The notes beneath the pieces were generated by a model. The model was not told the origin of the DNA. It did not search any database and was given only the letters and a program-made list of their open reading frames with translations. Positions 28,701-39,598 of a DNA stretch of 64,000 nt are shown in pieces. Each line of letters begins with the position of its first letter. The stretch's first letter is position 1. The stretch comes from Certhia americana (lineage: Eukaryota; Chordata; Aves; Passeriformes; Certhiidae). The stretch spans positions 2,158,545 through 2,222,544 of the forward strand of contig CM031861.1 in NCBI GenBank assembly GCA_018697195.1, in the 5' to 3' direction. The position numbers and the translations under genes are program-made.

Positions 28701-31700
28701 TCCATTTTTTGTAATTATCCAAACTCACCCATACAGAGAAATGAGAAAGTAGCTGCAATGACACTGGGACTGTTAGAATCTTGAACTTCATCTATTACTG
28801 AGTTTATCACTATGCAAAGGGAAATCAACAAAGCATTTTTACACAACTGCTAGATAACATTCAGGCATTTATGGAGACGACAGTGAGAGGCTGATGGATC
28901 CCAGCAGCAGGATCCTGAACCCAAATCTTCCTGTAAAGTTCAGCAGAGACAAGGGGAAAGCATCCTGACAAACACACAAGGGGCTTTACCAATTACTGAC
29001 ACCAATTACCATTACTGACATTGGCATCTAACCAAAAGAATGAACTACATTTTCCTACTGAAGTGCCACGAACAGGAATCTAAACTTCCAAGAGTCCACA
29101 ACATAGATATGACCAGTGCAATTTCTGCAGCAAAATCCACAGTAACCAGAGGATTTCAAAGTTACGGAACACCACTGGAACAGTTTGCTACTTCTAAGTC
29201 ACCACAGCAGGATGCAAAGTGAATAAATAAAAAGAAATAGAAAAAGCAGATAGAAAAAGGAATAAATGTTATACTTGAATGTGCAGGGGACTTCAAAATA
29301 GTGCTTGACCCTAGAACAACCGTGGCACATTTCCTCAAGCAAGTCCAACTCCAAACAAAAAGCAAATCTTTCCTACCTGATGAATTTCTTGCCATCCATT
29401 TTCATCCTTGCAGCTGACTGTAGCATGTTCATGGAGTAAGAGCTCACAGCAGAAAGGGTCCCCTCCCACCACGGCTGTGTGGTACAACGGAGTCAAGCCA
29501 CAGCTGTCCTTGTAGTTGGGAGATGCTCCCAGCTCTAAAAGGGTCTGAAAGCAATCACAGACTGTGAAAAATAGATTTGGGAGGGACTTCCACATAGAAA
29601 GGGTCTTGACCTGAAAAAATACCTGAAAAAGTATGTATAAGGTTGATAATTGACATAACAAGTCAAGTTTTTGCTCACCTATTTATCACCTGGTAAGAGT
29701 GGGCCACCATACAGACTAAGTAAAGCAAGAAATAGCCTTGGAAGAATTAGGATCCAAAGGATCTGTGGGGATGGTACAGAAAGGAGGAGTGGCAATGTCC
29801 AGTTTCCATCCTCTCACTAGGTTCAGAAATGTCAGCTCTGAAAATGCTGCCTCACCTTTGCAAGGCAGTCATCTCTTCTGTTCCAAGGTGCTTTATCAAA
29901 ACCTCATGCAATTTGAGTATCAGACAAAAGGGAATAAGCAAAAGCCGTAAACCTAGGACTTCATCTAGACCATCAGTGCAATTTAAGAATACTTGTTAAA
30001 ATACAAAAGAAGACAGAAGACACTGTGTTAAGGCATAATGCACAATCCATGCCACTGGAAGCTGCTTTCAAAGAAGTGAGTGACAATAATGTTATTCCTA
30101 TTTCCTCAGACAGACCTCAGTGTAACCATGAATGCACTGAGATTAAATTTCACCACTTTTCTTCCTCCCAGAAAAAGACAAATCAGAAATTAAAAAGCTC
30201 TTTATTGAAAGCAAAGGCTAAGATTTGAAAGCCACAAGAAAGCAGTAGAACAAGCACATCCTAAAGGATCCATGGAAGACAATACAGCAATTAACTGCAA
30301 ACAGGCTCCTGTATACATTTTTTTTTTAATAAGATATCACATCATTTGCTCCTGAAAGCGTTTACCTTGAGGGCTACTTGGTTCTTGGCCCTGGCTGCTT
30401 TGTGCAGAGCTGTCATTCCATCTTTGGCTCTGAAGTCTAAATGTGCTCCTCCATTTTTCAGGGCTTTTATCACTTCTACTGTATTGTCAAGCTGAGCTGC
30501 CAAAGTTAGGGGTGTTTCTAAGGAAGAGAATAGGATATACTTGGAAAAAGGTGAGCTAAATTATAAAATAAAGTTACTTTATCAAATAATGTTAAAAATA
30601 CTATTCAAAGAAAAGCATAAAGTTATCAATTATCTCCTTTGGACAGCAAAGCCCTACAGATTCCACTGGCTCAGAGTTGCAAAGGAATGTGTGAGATTCA
30701 CCCTGTTAATTTAAGTTTAACTAACTCAAGGTACTCCTTTATGTTGCTTAGTTTTGTTGTTCTGACCTCCGCTTTCTAAGTCATGATAGTTTGGGTCCAG
30801 TCCTCGGTCCAACATCTTGGTCATTTTCTCCACAGAGAGATGGTGGACATGATCCATAAATTTTTTCAAACTGGCCTGAAACAAAGAGCAAGAAATAAAT
30901 CATCCTCTGATTTCAGAAATAAAATTTTGTCTAAAAATGAAGCATTCTGTCAACTGATGTCAGCACCCACTGTAGGTAATTGGGATACCTTGGTGTGAAG
31001 CTTGGCCAGCTGCTTTTCATCGAGGTTCAGCTGTTTGTACACTCTTTTCTTGTAACGAAACTGAGGGAGGGAAAGAAGAAATTTTAAAACTTTAAAACTT
31101 AAACCTCATAATATCACTCTCTGACCTTACCAGGAAGTATCATCCATGGGGATGGTAGATTCAGGCAAGATTTTTAAAAATTTAGAAATAGGCACAGTAT
31201 TTCATACAGTTTTACATCATTTAAGCAAAATTCAAATCTTGTACGAGTACATTGAGATCAGTGAAGGTGTGTGGGAAATGAGATCAATCTCTAGAATCTA
31301 CAGAAATAAGCAAGAATTACTGAAAAGAGCTTTTTTCCCCAAGGATTTCTGTGCACTTTCATTTATAGTCTCAGGCTGAAAGAGCTGGGAAGGCCTGTTA
31401 AATAAAAATATATTGATTTCAAAATTGCAGCTTAGCATTTCTGAAATATTAAAAAAAAAAAAAAAACAAAAATAAGGATACCTGAAAATCCCTTAGTCAA
31501 AATAAGGGGAACTTCCACAAGGGAATAGTTCTCCTGATGTTGAATAGGACTGGTTTTGTGAATGAGGTTCTAGGGATTGCCTCCTTTTTTGGCTGAAACT
31601 CAGCTGAATTTTATCCTGAGTAACTTGGGTGCAGTAGCAAGATCTGTAGCAGAAGTCATGGGAGTTTCCATAGCTATAATTTACCATTCTCTCATTGTCC

Positions 31701-34700
31701 CATGCAGAATTCCAGGAATGCAGCCTGTCTGTTGGACAAGGCACTGCACTGAATGAGGCTTTAACACCAGCCTTCCACATGATCACTTTTAACACCTCAA
31801 TTGCTGCAGTCAAGACTCGTGAAAAACGACAAACAAAATTAAGTGGCTGTTTAATTTGCTTACAGCTGTAATGTGGTCATCAGTGACTGAAACTCTGAAG
31901 TAAACTTTTAGAAAAGGGAAAACCTGAAGCCTTCTCAGTACCCTGGTTCTTTTCTCTCAGATTTGTGTTATAGTGGAGTAAGTCTATTAACTGCACATTA
32001 TTAATGGTTGATCTGCCACCATACAGGCAATACCAAAATTAATTAAATGCCAGTTTCATGCCCCAGTTTGCTTTTATATTGCATGATCTGGCTCTGCTCC
32101 AAGTTTGTCCAGTGTCATAAAAGTTCTGCCCAGCTTATCCCCGGCTGCAGAGCCTCTGCAGGAGCAACAGAGAGGGGGAAATCCCAGCACACACCCTCTC
32201 CTCCCTTATTGCTTTCCCAGGAGGCAGACAGAGGCAACCTGTGCACTGTGAAAGATGGTACAGAGGGAACTAGATGGGGGTTAAAAAAGGCTTCACTGAG
32301 ACTGAAGGATCTCTTGGATCTGTGATGAGGTTTGCAATAGCAGTGTAACAGTTGCTGGATAACTGACCTGTGCTTTCTGCCCAACAGCTTCACCTAGAAC
32401 CTTACATTTCTTTATTAAATCACTGAATAAGATAAATGTCCTGTGTCCTCAGCAGAGGTAAACTCCAAAATCCGCTGTCCCAGGAGAGATGACTCTTTGC
32501 AACTTTTTGGGGATGCACCAGCTCCACGAGCAGCACTTCTGTGAGCAAGGGTTCAAGCTCAGATTAGCAGATAATTCAGGTGCATGCAGACACCTCAAAT
32601 ACAGCTTTCTGCACAGATTGTATCCGCATAGAAATTCTTCAGATGTTAGATCTAAAAATACCTCAAGTGAAGGCACTCCTTTATTGACTGGCTGCGGGTA
32701 TTCCCTCAGAAGCCGTTCCTCATCCAAAAACTTCCCATCTCTCCCATTGCTTGCAGGCTGGAACAGTCCATAATTCAGGACATCTTTCAAACTCTGGTTC
32801 AAAGTGCACAAAATCCGTTGCTTTGCAACCCACACTGAAGCTTCTGGGTTAAATCGAATGCATTTCTGCAAGGAGAAATTATTTTAAGGAATCTGATTAG
32901 TGGAAAAAAAAACATTTAAACAGCATCTTACATTCTAAAATTTACAAATGTCATTAATAATTAGCAGTATGCACAATAAATATACAAATTCCATGACAAA
33001 ACATTGATCAACAAGAATTCTATTTCAGATGTGCATTGATAAAACCTAATGCACAAGCACTGTGAAAACACAGGACATTTCAAGTCCTTCCATGAACATC
33101 AGGGAACACACACATACTTCCTCAGAGAGAGCACCTCCATGGAAAACCTGTTCAAGAGAGATGTTACAAGGTGCTTAACCATCCACTTGATTCTTGGCTG
33201 TTCTAATAGCAGTTAGATCCACAAAGATTTCATCAAAAGAATGGTATTCAGGCAAGAATTCTACTTCCCTTTTAGCTGCATTTATCTGAGGATAGGTTTA
33301 TGGGAGGAATGATACAACCTGAAGTATATTACTTGAAAACCTTGACAAATTTTGCCAGTTCTCTGCTTCTTACCAAGCTGGAATTCAGGGGCTTGAGGAG
33401 TTCAGGGATTTTGTCTACACTGCAGTCACTGGTCCAAGGTACCAGCAGGTGGCAATGCCTAGAGAGCAATTTGGTGCCTCTGATGTGCATCACTAACACT
33501 GATGCTGTTACTGCTTTAATCTTTTACAGTCTTCAATGCAAAATGAAGGAAATTTCCTTTTTCTCCCAGGAAAGCCTTTCTTACATGAAACAAACTAATT
33601 TTTTACTTGCATTAAACTGTTTTGATTTTAAAAATACAAAGCAGTTACTTCTGATCACAGTTTAATTAAGTCTGCTGTTTTTTAATGCACCTGGAGAATC
33701 CAGCATGTTCAGTTTTGTTCAGTCTATTCTTGTGTTCTCTCTGTTCTTGATGGCAGGCAAATATTTCACAAGCTAATTCAGTGAGAGCCCCAGCTCTTCT
33801 AGTGATCATAAGAAACGTAAGTTCATAAGATTCAATTCATTCATAAGAAACAAAAGTGGGCTTATTGTGAAAAAAGCTCATTAAATTAGCAATTTAGAAT
33901 GAAATAAGATCAGTTATGTAAAAAGTAAATTGATAACTGGAGAATTTTTTGCTACCAAAATGTTTCGGACTGAGAAAAGTGAAATTAGTGAGAAAAGTGA
34001 TTATTTATGCTTTCCACGAAGCCAGGCAGGATAGAAGTGGAGCTGTTACCACTCTCTCAGAGGCAGGTGCTGACCAAGAGGATAAAAAGGAGCACTCAGA
34101 TGCTGCACAAGGTGCATTTTCCATCAGCCTGTCCCTGGAACAACTCCACTGTGTTTCTTCTGTGTCCTCCTGGCAGCCCTCCAGGCAGGGAGCACCACAG
34201 CCACCCCCTCTGTCCTGCAGACAAGTCATTACTTACTGCCACACTCTGTACCCTGAGGAAACATCAGCTCAGTCACAGCAGGACCTACACACAGGCTGTG
34301 TGCTTTAGTTATGAAATAAGGAACAATTCATTAGGCACACATGGCGTGGTGGCCACAAGGAAAGGAGGCAGCAGCAGAGTCAAAAAAAAAAAAGGACAAC
34401 TTCTTCTAATCTTCAACGACAAGAAAAAAAATTATAAAATAATGATACTTTAGTGACAAGGAGCTAGAGAAACACATGAAACATAGATGTTTTGCACTGA
34501 CAGATACATTCGCTCTAAACAGAACACAAAGAACAGCCAAAAAAAAAAAAAAGCCCTGAGTGGCTCAAAGTCACTGTCAAAACCACACCAGGCCCCTCAA
34601 AATGCAAGTGTAGCAGCAAGACAGCACGTCAGCACTGGCTGCTGAGATGCAAGGCCTGTGTTTGGGATGTGAAAGCTCCTTGAATCACAGGAGACACAGT

Positions 34701-37700
34701 CAATTATAATCTTGCATTCCTGCATGCTGGTGAGAACAAGTCACTGGGAGAAGGGCAGAATGCGAAGCCAGGGAAATGCAACTCCCCCACATGAAGGGAA
34801 GATATTAATTCAGTAGGAATAATGCTGATGATAGAGAATGTCTGAGGGATAATATTTATCTGCTTAAAATCAATCTGCAAACACATCTTTCTGCTCAGCT
34901 GTCAATCACACATACTGTGCTGTGACTGAGGGACACGACAAAATGGTTTGTACAGCTACCTCCAAAAATATGTTTGCCAGGATATCAAAATATGAGTTAT
35001 TCCTTTCAATGGGAGATGTTGATATTAAAGACGTGGCAGCCAAAAAGTGGGAAACACAAATGAGAGTTTGGCATCCTAGAAAGGAAAGGGAGTAAGTCCC
35101 CCGTTTTAGTTCGAGTTGTGTTCAGCCAATCTGATTCTCTGCTGAAACACTGCTCTCCTTCATCAGACTGTACTCAGGAAACACAGAATTCATGAGGGGA
35201 CAGGTCAGGAAAACCAGTCTGGCCAGGCTGTCAGCAGATCACCTGCTCAGATCAAGGGCATGTGAACAGATAGCAGCAGCACAATGCTTCTCTTAGCAAA
35301 CTGAAGATAAAACGAGGAAGAACAAACAGAAAGCAGCAAGGAACAATCAGGCACAAAGTGGGATACAGAATACTTGGGAAAAGTTCCAAAGAAAGTCTGG
35401 AGTATCTATGAGGCAGCAGACTGGAAACAAGTGAAAATGGAGGCATCCCAAGGAAAAATGGGACTCAAGCTGCAGTTGTGACAACTGGGTTCCTACTTTT
35501 TTAAGGTAAAAATTGCACAAAGTAAACAAGGTGTTTTATATGAGAAGCAAAAGCACTAAAGGAAAATATTCTTAATCCTAAAACCCAAAAAATAAAAATG
35601 TAAAGAAAGGATACAAAAGTATAAAAAGCAATGCAGAAACAGAACACTAAAAAGTGGCTGGTGCTATACCGAATTGCCACTTATCAAACAACATTTTGCA
35701 TGAAAAGTCCAATATCATTTTTAAAACTCCAAAAACCAGGGGAGGGAGGAATCAGTAAATGCTTATTATTGCAGTGGAGCAGCAAAACAGATGGGCAGAA
35801 AGCATCGCAGAGAATTCTTTAGCAGACCCAAACCCATCTCAGACTCAGAATTTAATAAAATGTATGCATCTGAGCATTTTGACTTTAAACACAACCCAGA
35901 GGGAGCACATGAGTACAGGGTAAAACAAAAGAGTAGAACAAGCACCATGTGTTGATAACAAAATGATGAAAACATTCCTTAAAACAATTGGCTGACAGAA
36001 CTGTTCTCAGTGTGGCAAAGAGCAATCCTAAACATTAAATGCCATCACTGTCAGAATATCAAGCTAAAGGAGATTTTTTTGACAACACCTCCTGAAGAAT
36101 CAGACTGATTTCACTTATTGGCAGCATCACTTGGGATTTGTTCCAGCATGGGCTGGAAAAGAAAGTGGATGGATACAAGATGATTGGGCCTGAATTCAGA
36201 CCAAATAATATATGCCAGATAATACAGCTTTTTTTGCCCACTCTCCTTGTGACTGTAGAGGGCTTTTTATGCTCTCCATTCCCTCAGGAATTTTACTGAG
36301 CTCAGGAAATCTTTCAGTCACTCATTTAAATATTCTCTACCCTCCTGTGAGAAGTATGGCACTTACTGAATACAGGTCATGCACAGAGGCAATAAGAAAT
36401 TATCATTTCTACCAAGCAGTGTTTCAGTAAATTGGGTTATCACCTGAACTGAGAAGGAGACAAAAAAATAATTGATATAAGAACTGAAAAGCTATTGTTC
36501 TTAAGGGCTCTGTATGAACTTGTCAAGGTTCACATTGTCTTCCAAGTTCCAAATGAGAATAAAAGAGCATCAAGACAGACTTCCTACAATGAGTGGTAAT
36601 TTATTAAGTTTTCCATGGCAGCACATCCTACTCATGGTGCTTGGTGTTTATCTCATACCTGCAGTGAAATAAAGGAAGTTTGTACCACAGCCACTGCAGA
36701 CGAGCAAACTTCATTCTCTGGGAGTTTGGTTAAGGCTTTAAAGCTTCCCAGTGGGCTGAATTTTATCAAAACACCTAAACTTGTCTTCCTTAGAACAAAT
36801 ATAGTCTTGCTCACACTCCCTAAACACCAAAAAAAGCAGAAAACTAAATTATGTTATTTCATGCTTCTTTGATTAAACAGACTAATTTTAAACACCTCAT
36901 ATGTTAAATTAATTATAATTATACAGGAAATGGGGCCTATGTTTGCTCTGGCTTGTAGCTGTACAACAGCTCACACTCTGATCTTCTCCACAGTTTGCTC
37001 CACTATATTTAATCCACCAATATTCCTGTTTGCTAACCTGAACGCAGGTTTCACTTGCAAAGAGTTTGTGGGCTGATAAATTAAATAAGAAATACATCAG
37101 CTGCTTTAGAACTGCTTAAAACAATTCAGTTACTTTTCATGAAGAGCTTTTTGAAAAGGAAAAAAACCCCCAAAACTTAAAGCAATAAAAATGAACAAAT
37201 TATAAAATCAATTTTAAAAATTGTCTTGTTAGTGTCAATAAATAACTTACTATTGATCTAAAAAACAGAGTAATTAAATAAGAGGGCTTCAGGAAGCTAT
37301 TATCCCTGTGGTTTTAACAGCAGAGTAAACATTGCAAGAAAAGCTGGTATTTCCCTTCCATTGATAGGGTCACAGATAGAGCAAGCTGGTAAGATCATCA
37401 AAAAAGAGCTCCAGAGCCACACCTGAGGGCACACTGTCTAAACAGCTCTTCCCTGTCAGGCTGTAGCCAGCCCATCTCTATCAGTCTAAAAATGCACCTA
37501 ATTAAGAAGAAAGGAAGAGTTTCATCTGAAATAGATCTTTGATGGCAGCAGGGCATGATGCAGCTCTCACATGTCAGCACAGAGTGATGTATGCAGCTCA
37601 CATCCATAAAATGGATGTGTTTTTATAATCATCTTGGAAATTTCAAAAGGCTGGTGCCACCACTGAAAAATCCCAACAGCTGCATTCAAGGAGACCTGAG

Positions 37701-38679
37701 GTAATTCAGATAATTAATAACAAACTCAGACAAATTGTGGTTCTAGATGGAATCAGTCTCTCCCAAGACCTTTTCTAGCACTACACTGTTATTCCTATCA
37801 CAGCATTTATGTTGGTTTCTCTGGCTGGAAGGTTCAGAAACAACACCCTGTAGGTAAAGACACAGCAGCAAAGGAGGAAGGAAAGATTTATTTGTGCTTC
37901 TCTTTCTTCATCTTTACACTCAAAAAGCTACAGGCTCTCTAAAAGGGATGGCTTTTGTGTGGCAGGGTGACAGAGAAAGACAACAAATATAGTAAAGAGA
38001 GAGAATTTGATGACTTGCAGGACCCCAGTCTAGTGTAAATCACAAACTATCTCATGAAAAGAGGAACAAGAGAAGCCATATATATATATAAATATATATT
38101 TTTTTAAAAATGAGGCTTTTATAGAGTTAATGTAATTTTTTGATTCAATCTTAATCTTCTGATGAGGTTATGGATTCCTAAGTCTCTTTCTCCTACCCAG
38201 AATCTCTGAATGCAGATCAGAGGGATGTTTTGCTTTATGAACATGGCTTTCATCAGGTTAACACATTAAATCCATCCTCCTGGAAGGGATGGTGCCTTTA
38301 GTTGAGGCAACCAGTCAGATAAACCACTGGGTACAAAGCATAAAATAAAACATGAATTTTGTCTGTAATATGTCAAAAAAGGAAGTAAGAAAAGGGAACA
38401 GCTGTACTGCAGACTGAAGCCAGCAAAGCTAATCATTAATTTCACTTTGTTTAATTGCAGTGCACTCTGCCTTACCGTTTGCTGCAGGTCAGGTATGATA
38501 ATTCGAATCACTAAAGTGTTGCTCTGACTGTCTTCCATTCTGCTGCTTGGCTTTTCTGCAGTTGCTCTAATTGTGTCATAAATAGTTTCTTCTTTGGAGC
38601 TGTCTGTTTCAGATTCAACAGAATAGTCAGAGAAGCTTTGTGCCATTTCATCTTCACTTGATGTCGGGCTACGAGGCAT
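7711..38679 (-). CDS. SHANK2: SHANK2, 5' half of the coding sequence (exons 1-9 of a longer gene)
   Basis: Join on the minus strand: 38679-38476, 32865-32662, 31060-30989, 30875-30767, 30517-30366, 29544-29377, 27249-27133, 23713-23636, 7777-7711. The exons splice with GT-AG borders and matching phases into 390 residues plus one base. SHANK2 is a postsynaptic-density scaffold of excitatory synapses that links glutamate receptor complexes (through GKAP/SAPAP and Homer) to actin; this is family knowledge. Seen here: acidic/Ser N-terminus (1-53), SPN domain (about 54-145) and six ankyrin repeats (about 197-390). The opening MPRSPTSSEDEMAQ is specific to SHANK2, as against SHANK1 or SHANK3. Arg59 and Lys69 align with SHANK3 Arg12 and Lys22, residues reported to contact Rap1/Ras. 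SH3, PDZ, Pro-rich and SAM regions lie beyond position 1. The last exon ends in phase 1, as expected if the next codon is the Val that follows the last repeat in mammals. Confidence 0.95.
7905..7929 (+). repeat. Poly-T (25)
   Basis: Homopolymer about 130 bp from the exon 9 acceptor, on its 3' (downstream) side in gene terms. No recognisable SINE body adjoins it. Confidence 0.9.
9019..9179 (+). mobile_element. CR1 LINE 3'-end fragment
   Basis: The sequence runs through GGCTGCCCCATCCCTGG, GTCCAAGGCCAGGTTGGATG, GTGTCCCTGTCCC and TCCCAACCCAAATCATTC. It ends in the tandem ATTCTGGGATTCTGTGA, a slightly mutated copy of the CR1 3' signature. CR1 is the main bird retrotransposon and inserts 5'-truncated, as seen here (about 160 bp). 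It is antisense to SHANK2. Confidence 0.9.
15780..15905. promoter_or_regulatory. Candidate CpG-rich regulatory element in SHANK2 intron 8
   Basis: Around ten CpGs in about 110 bp of an otherwise CpG-poor intron, ending in a perfect TTACGTAA palindrome (15884-15891), the consensus bound by NFIL3/PAR-bZIP and related C/EBP-CREB factors. A second CRE-like TGACG lies at about 16078. No TATA box was seen. A function as enhancer or internal promoter is inference only. Confidence 0.3.
16528..16549 (+). repeat. Poly-A (22)
   Basis: Uninterrupted homopolymer in intron 8 without a recognisable retroposed body. Confidence 0.9.
23636..23713 (-). CDS. SHANK2: SHANK2 coding exon 8 (residues 343-368; ankyrin repeats 5-6)
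   Basis: 78 bp, phase 0 to 0, encoding ESCARVLLFRGANKE, then IKNYNSQSPFQ. It completes repeat 5 and opens repeat 6. Acceptor ATTTTCAG|GAGAG, donor CAG|GTAAAA. The residues match the SHANK family consensus closely; ESC and GANKEIKNYN are closer to SHANK3 than to human SHANK2 (DSC, GGNKELKNYN), but the flanking exons are clearly SHANK2. Confidence 0.94.
23714..27132 (-). other. SHANK2: SHANK2 intron 7 (3.4 kb)
   Basis: Lies between exon 7 donor and exon 8 acceptor. Holds the CR1 fragment at 26775-27055 near its 5' end. The rest is AT-rich unique sequence with no recognisable exon. Confidence 0.88.
26775..27055 (+). mobile_element. CR1 LINE 3'-end fragment with internal duplication
   Basis: Starts in the conserved GGGGAAAGGCTTCAAATTGA region and ends at CATGATTCTGTGA, the CR1 3' terminus. 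Inside, about 47 bp (26851-26897, from GAGGGTGGTGAAGCC to CCTGGAA) is repeated in tandem at 26898-26943 with a handful of differences. The duplication is not part of the standard element. The element is antisense to SHANK2 and stops 77 bp from the exon 7 donor. Confidence 0.9.
27133..27249 (-). CDS. SHANK2: SHANK2 coding exon 7 (residues 304-342; ankyrin repeats 4-5)
   Basis: 117 bp, phase 0 to 0. It encodes ACRYGHVQHLEHLLFYGADM, then AQNASGNTALHICALYNQ. Acceptor TGCCCAG|GCTTG, donor CAG|GTAAGA, both near consensus. Position 324 is Cys where other SHANKs I know have Gly (GADMGAQN). The exon is far richer in CpG than its neighbours, with eight CpGs in about 50 bp around 27170-27215. A CR1 element lies 77 bp beyond its donor. 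Confidence 0.95.
27250..29376 (-). other. SHANK2: SHANK2 intron 6 (2.1 kb)
   Basis: Between exon 6 donor and exon 7 acceptor. Nothing recognisable beyond ordinary AT-rich intron sequence. Confidence 0.88.
29377..29544 (-). CDS. SHANK2: SHANK2 coding exon 6 (residues 248-303; ankyrin repeats 2-4)
   Basis: 168 bp, phase 0 to 0. It encodes TLLELGASPNYKDSCGLTPL, then YHTAVVGGDPFCCELLLHEH and CKDENGWQEIHQ. It contains the end of repeat 2, all of repeat 3 and the start of repeat 4. Acceptor GCTTTCAG|ACCC, donor CAG|GTAGGA. Nearly identical to mammalian SHANK2, with Asn for Asp after GASP and Cys for Tyr after KDS. Confidence 0.96.
29545..30365 (-). other. SHANK2: SHANK2 intron 5 (0.8 kb)
   Basis: Between exon 5 donor and exon 6 acceptor; no recognisable feature other than a short T run near 30319. 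Confidence 0.9.
30366..30517 (-). CDS. SHANK2: SHANK2 coding exon 5 (residues 197-247; ankyrin repeats 1-2)
   Basis: 152 bp, completing the Glu codon with AA, then TPLTLAAQLDNTVEVIKAL, NGGAHLDFRAKDGMTALHKA and ARAKNQVALK. These show the ankyrin signatures TPLxLA and G-TALH-AA of repeat 1 and the first part of repeat 2. Acceptor TCCTTAG|AAACA, donor AAG|GTAAAC, phase 0 out. Lies 249 bp after exon 4. In the family this domain binds Sharpin and alpha-fodrin (established for SHANK proteins, not shown here). Confidence 0.95.
30767..30875 (-). CDS. SHANK2: SHANK2 coding exon 4 (residues 161-196 plus one base)
   Basis: 109 bp, phase 0 in and 1 out. It encodes the helix-rich lead-in ASLKKFMDHVHH, then KMLDRGLDPNYHDLESG, the beginning of the ankyrin domain. 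Acceptor TTTCAG|GCCAG is strong. Donor GGAG|GTCAGA is non-consensus beyond GT, but the joined codon G|AA (Glu) with exon 5 gives the expected SGETPLTLAAQ, so the junction is right. The first dozen residues are the least mammal-like part of the protein and resemble the SHANK1/3 version (KKFMDYVQ). Confidence 0.92.
30989..31060 (-). CDS. SHANK2: SHANK2 coding exon 3 (residues 137-160)
   Basis: A 72 bp exon, phase 0 to 0, encoding FRYKKRVYKQ then LDEKQLAKLHTK, the basic end of the SPN domain and the linker to the ankyrin repeats. Acceptor CCCTCAG|TTTCG is good and preceded by pyrimidines. Donor AAG|GTATCC matches consensus only at GTA. Being 24 codons exactly, it could be skipped without a frame change. 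Only a 113 bp intron separates it from exon 4. Confidence 0.95.
31061..32661 (-). other. SHANK2: SHANK2 intron 2 (1.6 kb)
   Basis: Between exon 2 donor and exon 3 acceptor. Contains a poly-A run at about 31449-31467. No coding content recognised. Confidence 0.9.
32662..32865 (-). CDS. SHANK2: SHANK2 coding exon 2 (residues 69-136)
   Basis: Acceptor TTGCAG|AAATGC, donor GAG|GTATTT; 204 bp, phase 0 to 0. It encodes the bulk of the SPN domain from KCIRFNPEASVWVAKQR through NYGLFQPASNGRDGKFLDEE to GVPSLE, nearly identical to mammalian SHANK2. Lys69 matches SHANK3 Lys22. The SPN domain is a ubiquitin-like fold that packs against the ankyrin repeats and can bind GTP-loaded Rap/Ras (family knowledge). 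The donor is weak after position +3, which may matter for splicing efficiency. Confidence 0.95.
32866..38475 (-). other. SHANK2: SHANK2 intron 1 of the coding region (5.6 kb)
   Basis: Between exon 1 donor and exon 2 acceptor. AT-rich, with a TA-rich patch at 38079-38102. The longest open frames (33949-34453, plus strand) are chance frames. No exon or repeat family recognised with confidence. Confidence 0.85.
38079..38102 (+). repeat. TA-rich microsatellite
   Basis: TA dinucleotides with an AA interruption, followed by a T run; lies in intron 1 about 375 bp from the exon 1 donor. Confidence 0.75.
38476..38679 (-). CDS. SHANK2: SHANK2 coding exon 1 (residues 1-68)
   Basis: Starts at ATG 38679-38677, preceded by AAC (A at -3, good Kozak context). 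An in-frame TAA at 38694-38692 closes the frame upstream, so no earlier start is possible in this exon. It encodes a Ser/Glu/Asp-rich leader with a YDTI motif, then the first SPN strand containing VIRI (Arg59) and ending in IPDLQQT. Donor ACG|GTAAGG is near consensus; phase 0. The frame runs on into the intron, which is not coding. The leader differs from the mammalian one at a few residues and is slightly shorter before the SPN domain. Confidence 0.95.
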
Positions 38680-38696
38680 GTTAAAGTTTTTTTATC
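38680..38696 (-). other. SHANK2: 5' UTR portion of the first coding exon, with splice acceptor
   Basis: Seventeen bases of leader lie between the ATG and a strong acceptor. Read on the minus strand, a long T/C tract (about 38705-38730) precedes TTGGCAG, with AG at 38698-38697. The exon therefore begins at 38696, and the leader is spliced from one or more upstream non-coding exons that I could not identify. The leader carries an in-frame TAA stop. Confidence 0.8.
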
Positions 38697-39598
38697 CTGC
38701 CAATACAAAGGAGAAAAAGAAAAAAATAAGTTACAGTTCAAATCTTCAAAATGAATCAGCTACAAATTTTTTTCTTCTTGGAAATAACATGCATTTAACA
38801 AGGAAGTTTTATGGTTTATCCTCCTTTTATTTCTTTCTGTCAATTATGTGGATAGGCAGAGTGTAAAGGAAATAAATCTGGCTACCAATTTACTAGAGAA
38901 AAGGAAGGGCAGGAGAGGGAAAAAAGAGTAATAAAAAAAGAAGATGACCTTCCTTCCCAGGCACACCCAACCTCCCAAAGGATCCAGAAAAACCAGCATA
39001 ATTACCCAGTCCTGTGCTAGCCAGCACCACTGTAAACTGCACTAAGAGCTAGGTCTGGCTTTGAAGCCTTCTCCTCTCAGTGAAAACACATTTCAGGGAA
39101 TTAATGTAAATGCTAAACTAACATCATCCTGTGCATGAAGAATCTGCACAGGTGGGGCTTTCATAAAAGTCAGTATTCCCAAATAGTGGAACCAACCAAA
39201 AAATGAAATCCTACAGGGAGCCAGACAGACACAGATGCTGCTCTGTGGTTTGTGGTTCACACAATGTCCCTTTAAACCAACATCACCCAAATCTGTCCAT
39301 TATACGTACTCAGAGTTTAGAAGCTGTTTTAATCTGTGATACAGCTTAGGCTAAAATGAAAGTCATGTTTATTCCAGACTAAAGACATTTGTAATCAGGG
39401 GGTCTCCCACCAAGAACAGCATAACATTTTCCTTCTGGGCTTTTTCACCTCCAAGAGCAAAAGATTTTTTTTTTTGTCCCACAAACTGAAAGCTGCACCA
39501 GGATATGAGAATTATTATTCTATGGAAAAATGGAGGAGGACATTCACTTTGGAAAAAACTGAAAATATTAACGATAAATTCTACAGTGCTTGGATACC

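Noticed and set aside
33949..34453. Overlapping 119- and 148-residue plus-strand frames
   Set aside because: Intronic, low-complexity Lys-rich end made by A runs, no family resemblance.
38266..38475. Extension of the exon 1 frame past the donor
   Set aside because: The donor ACG|GTAAGG and the seamless match to exon 2 show this part is intron.
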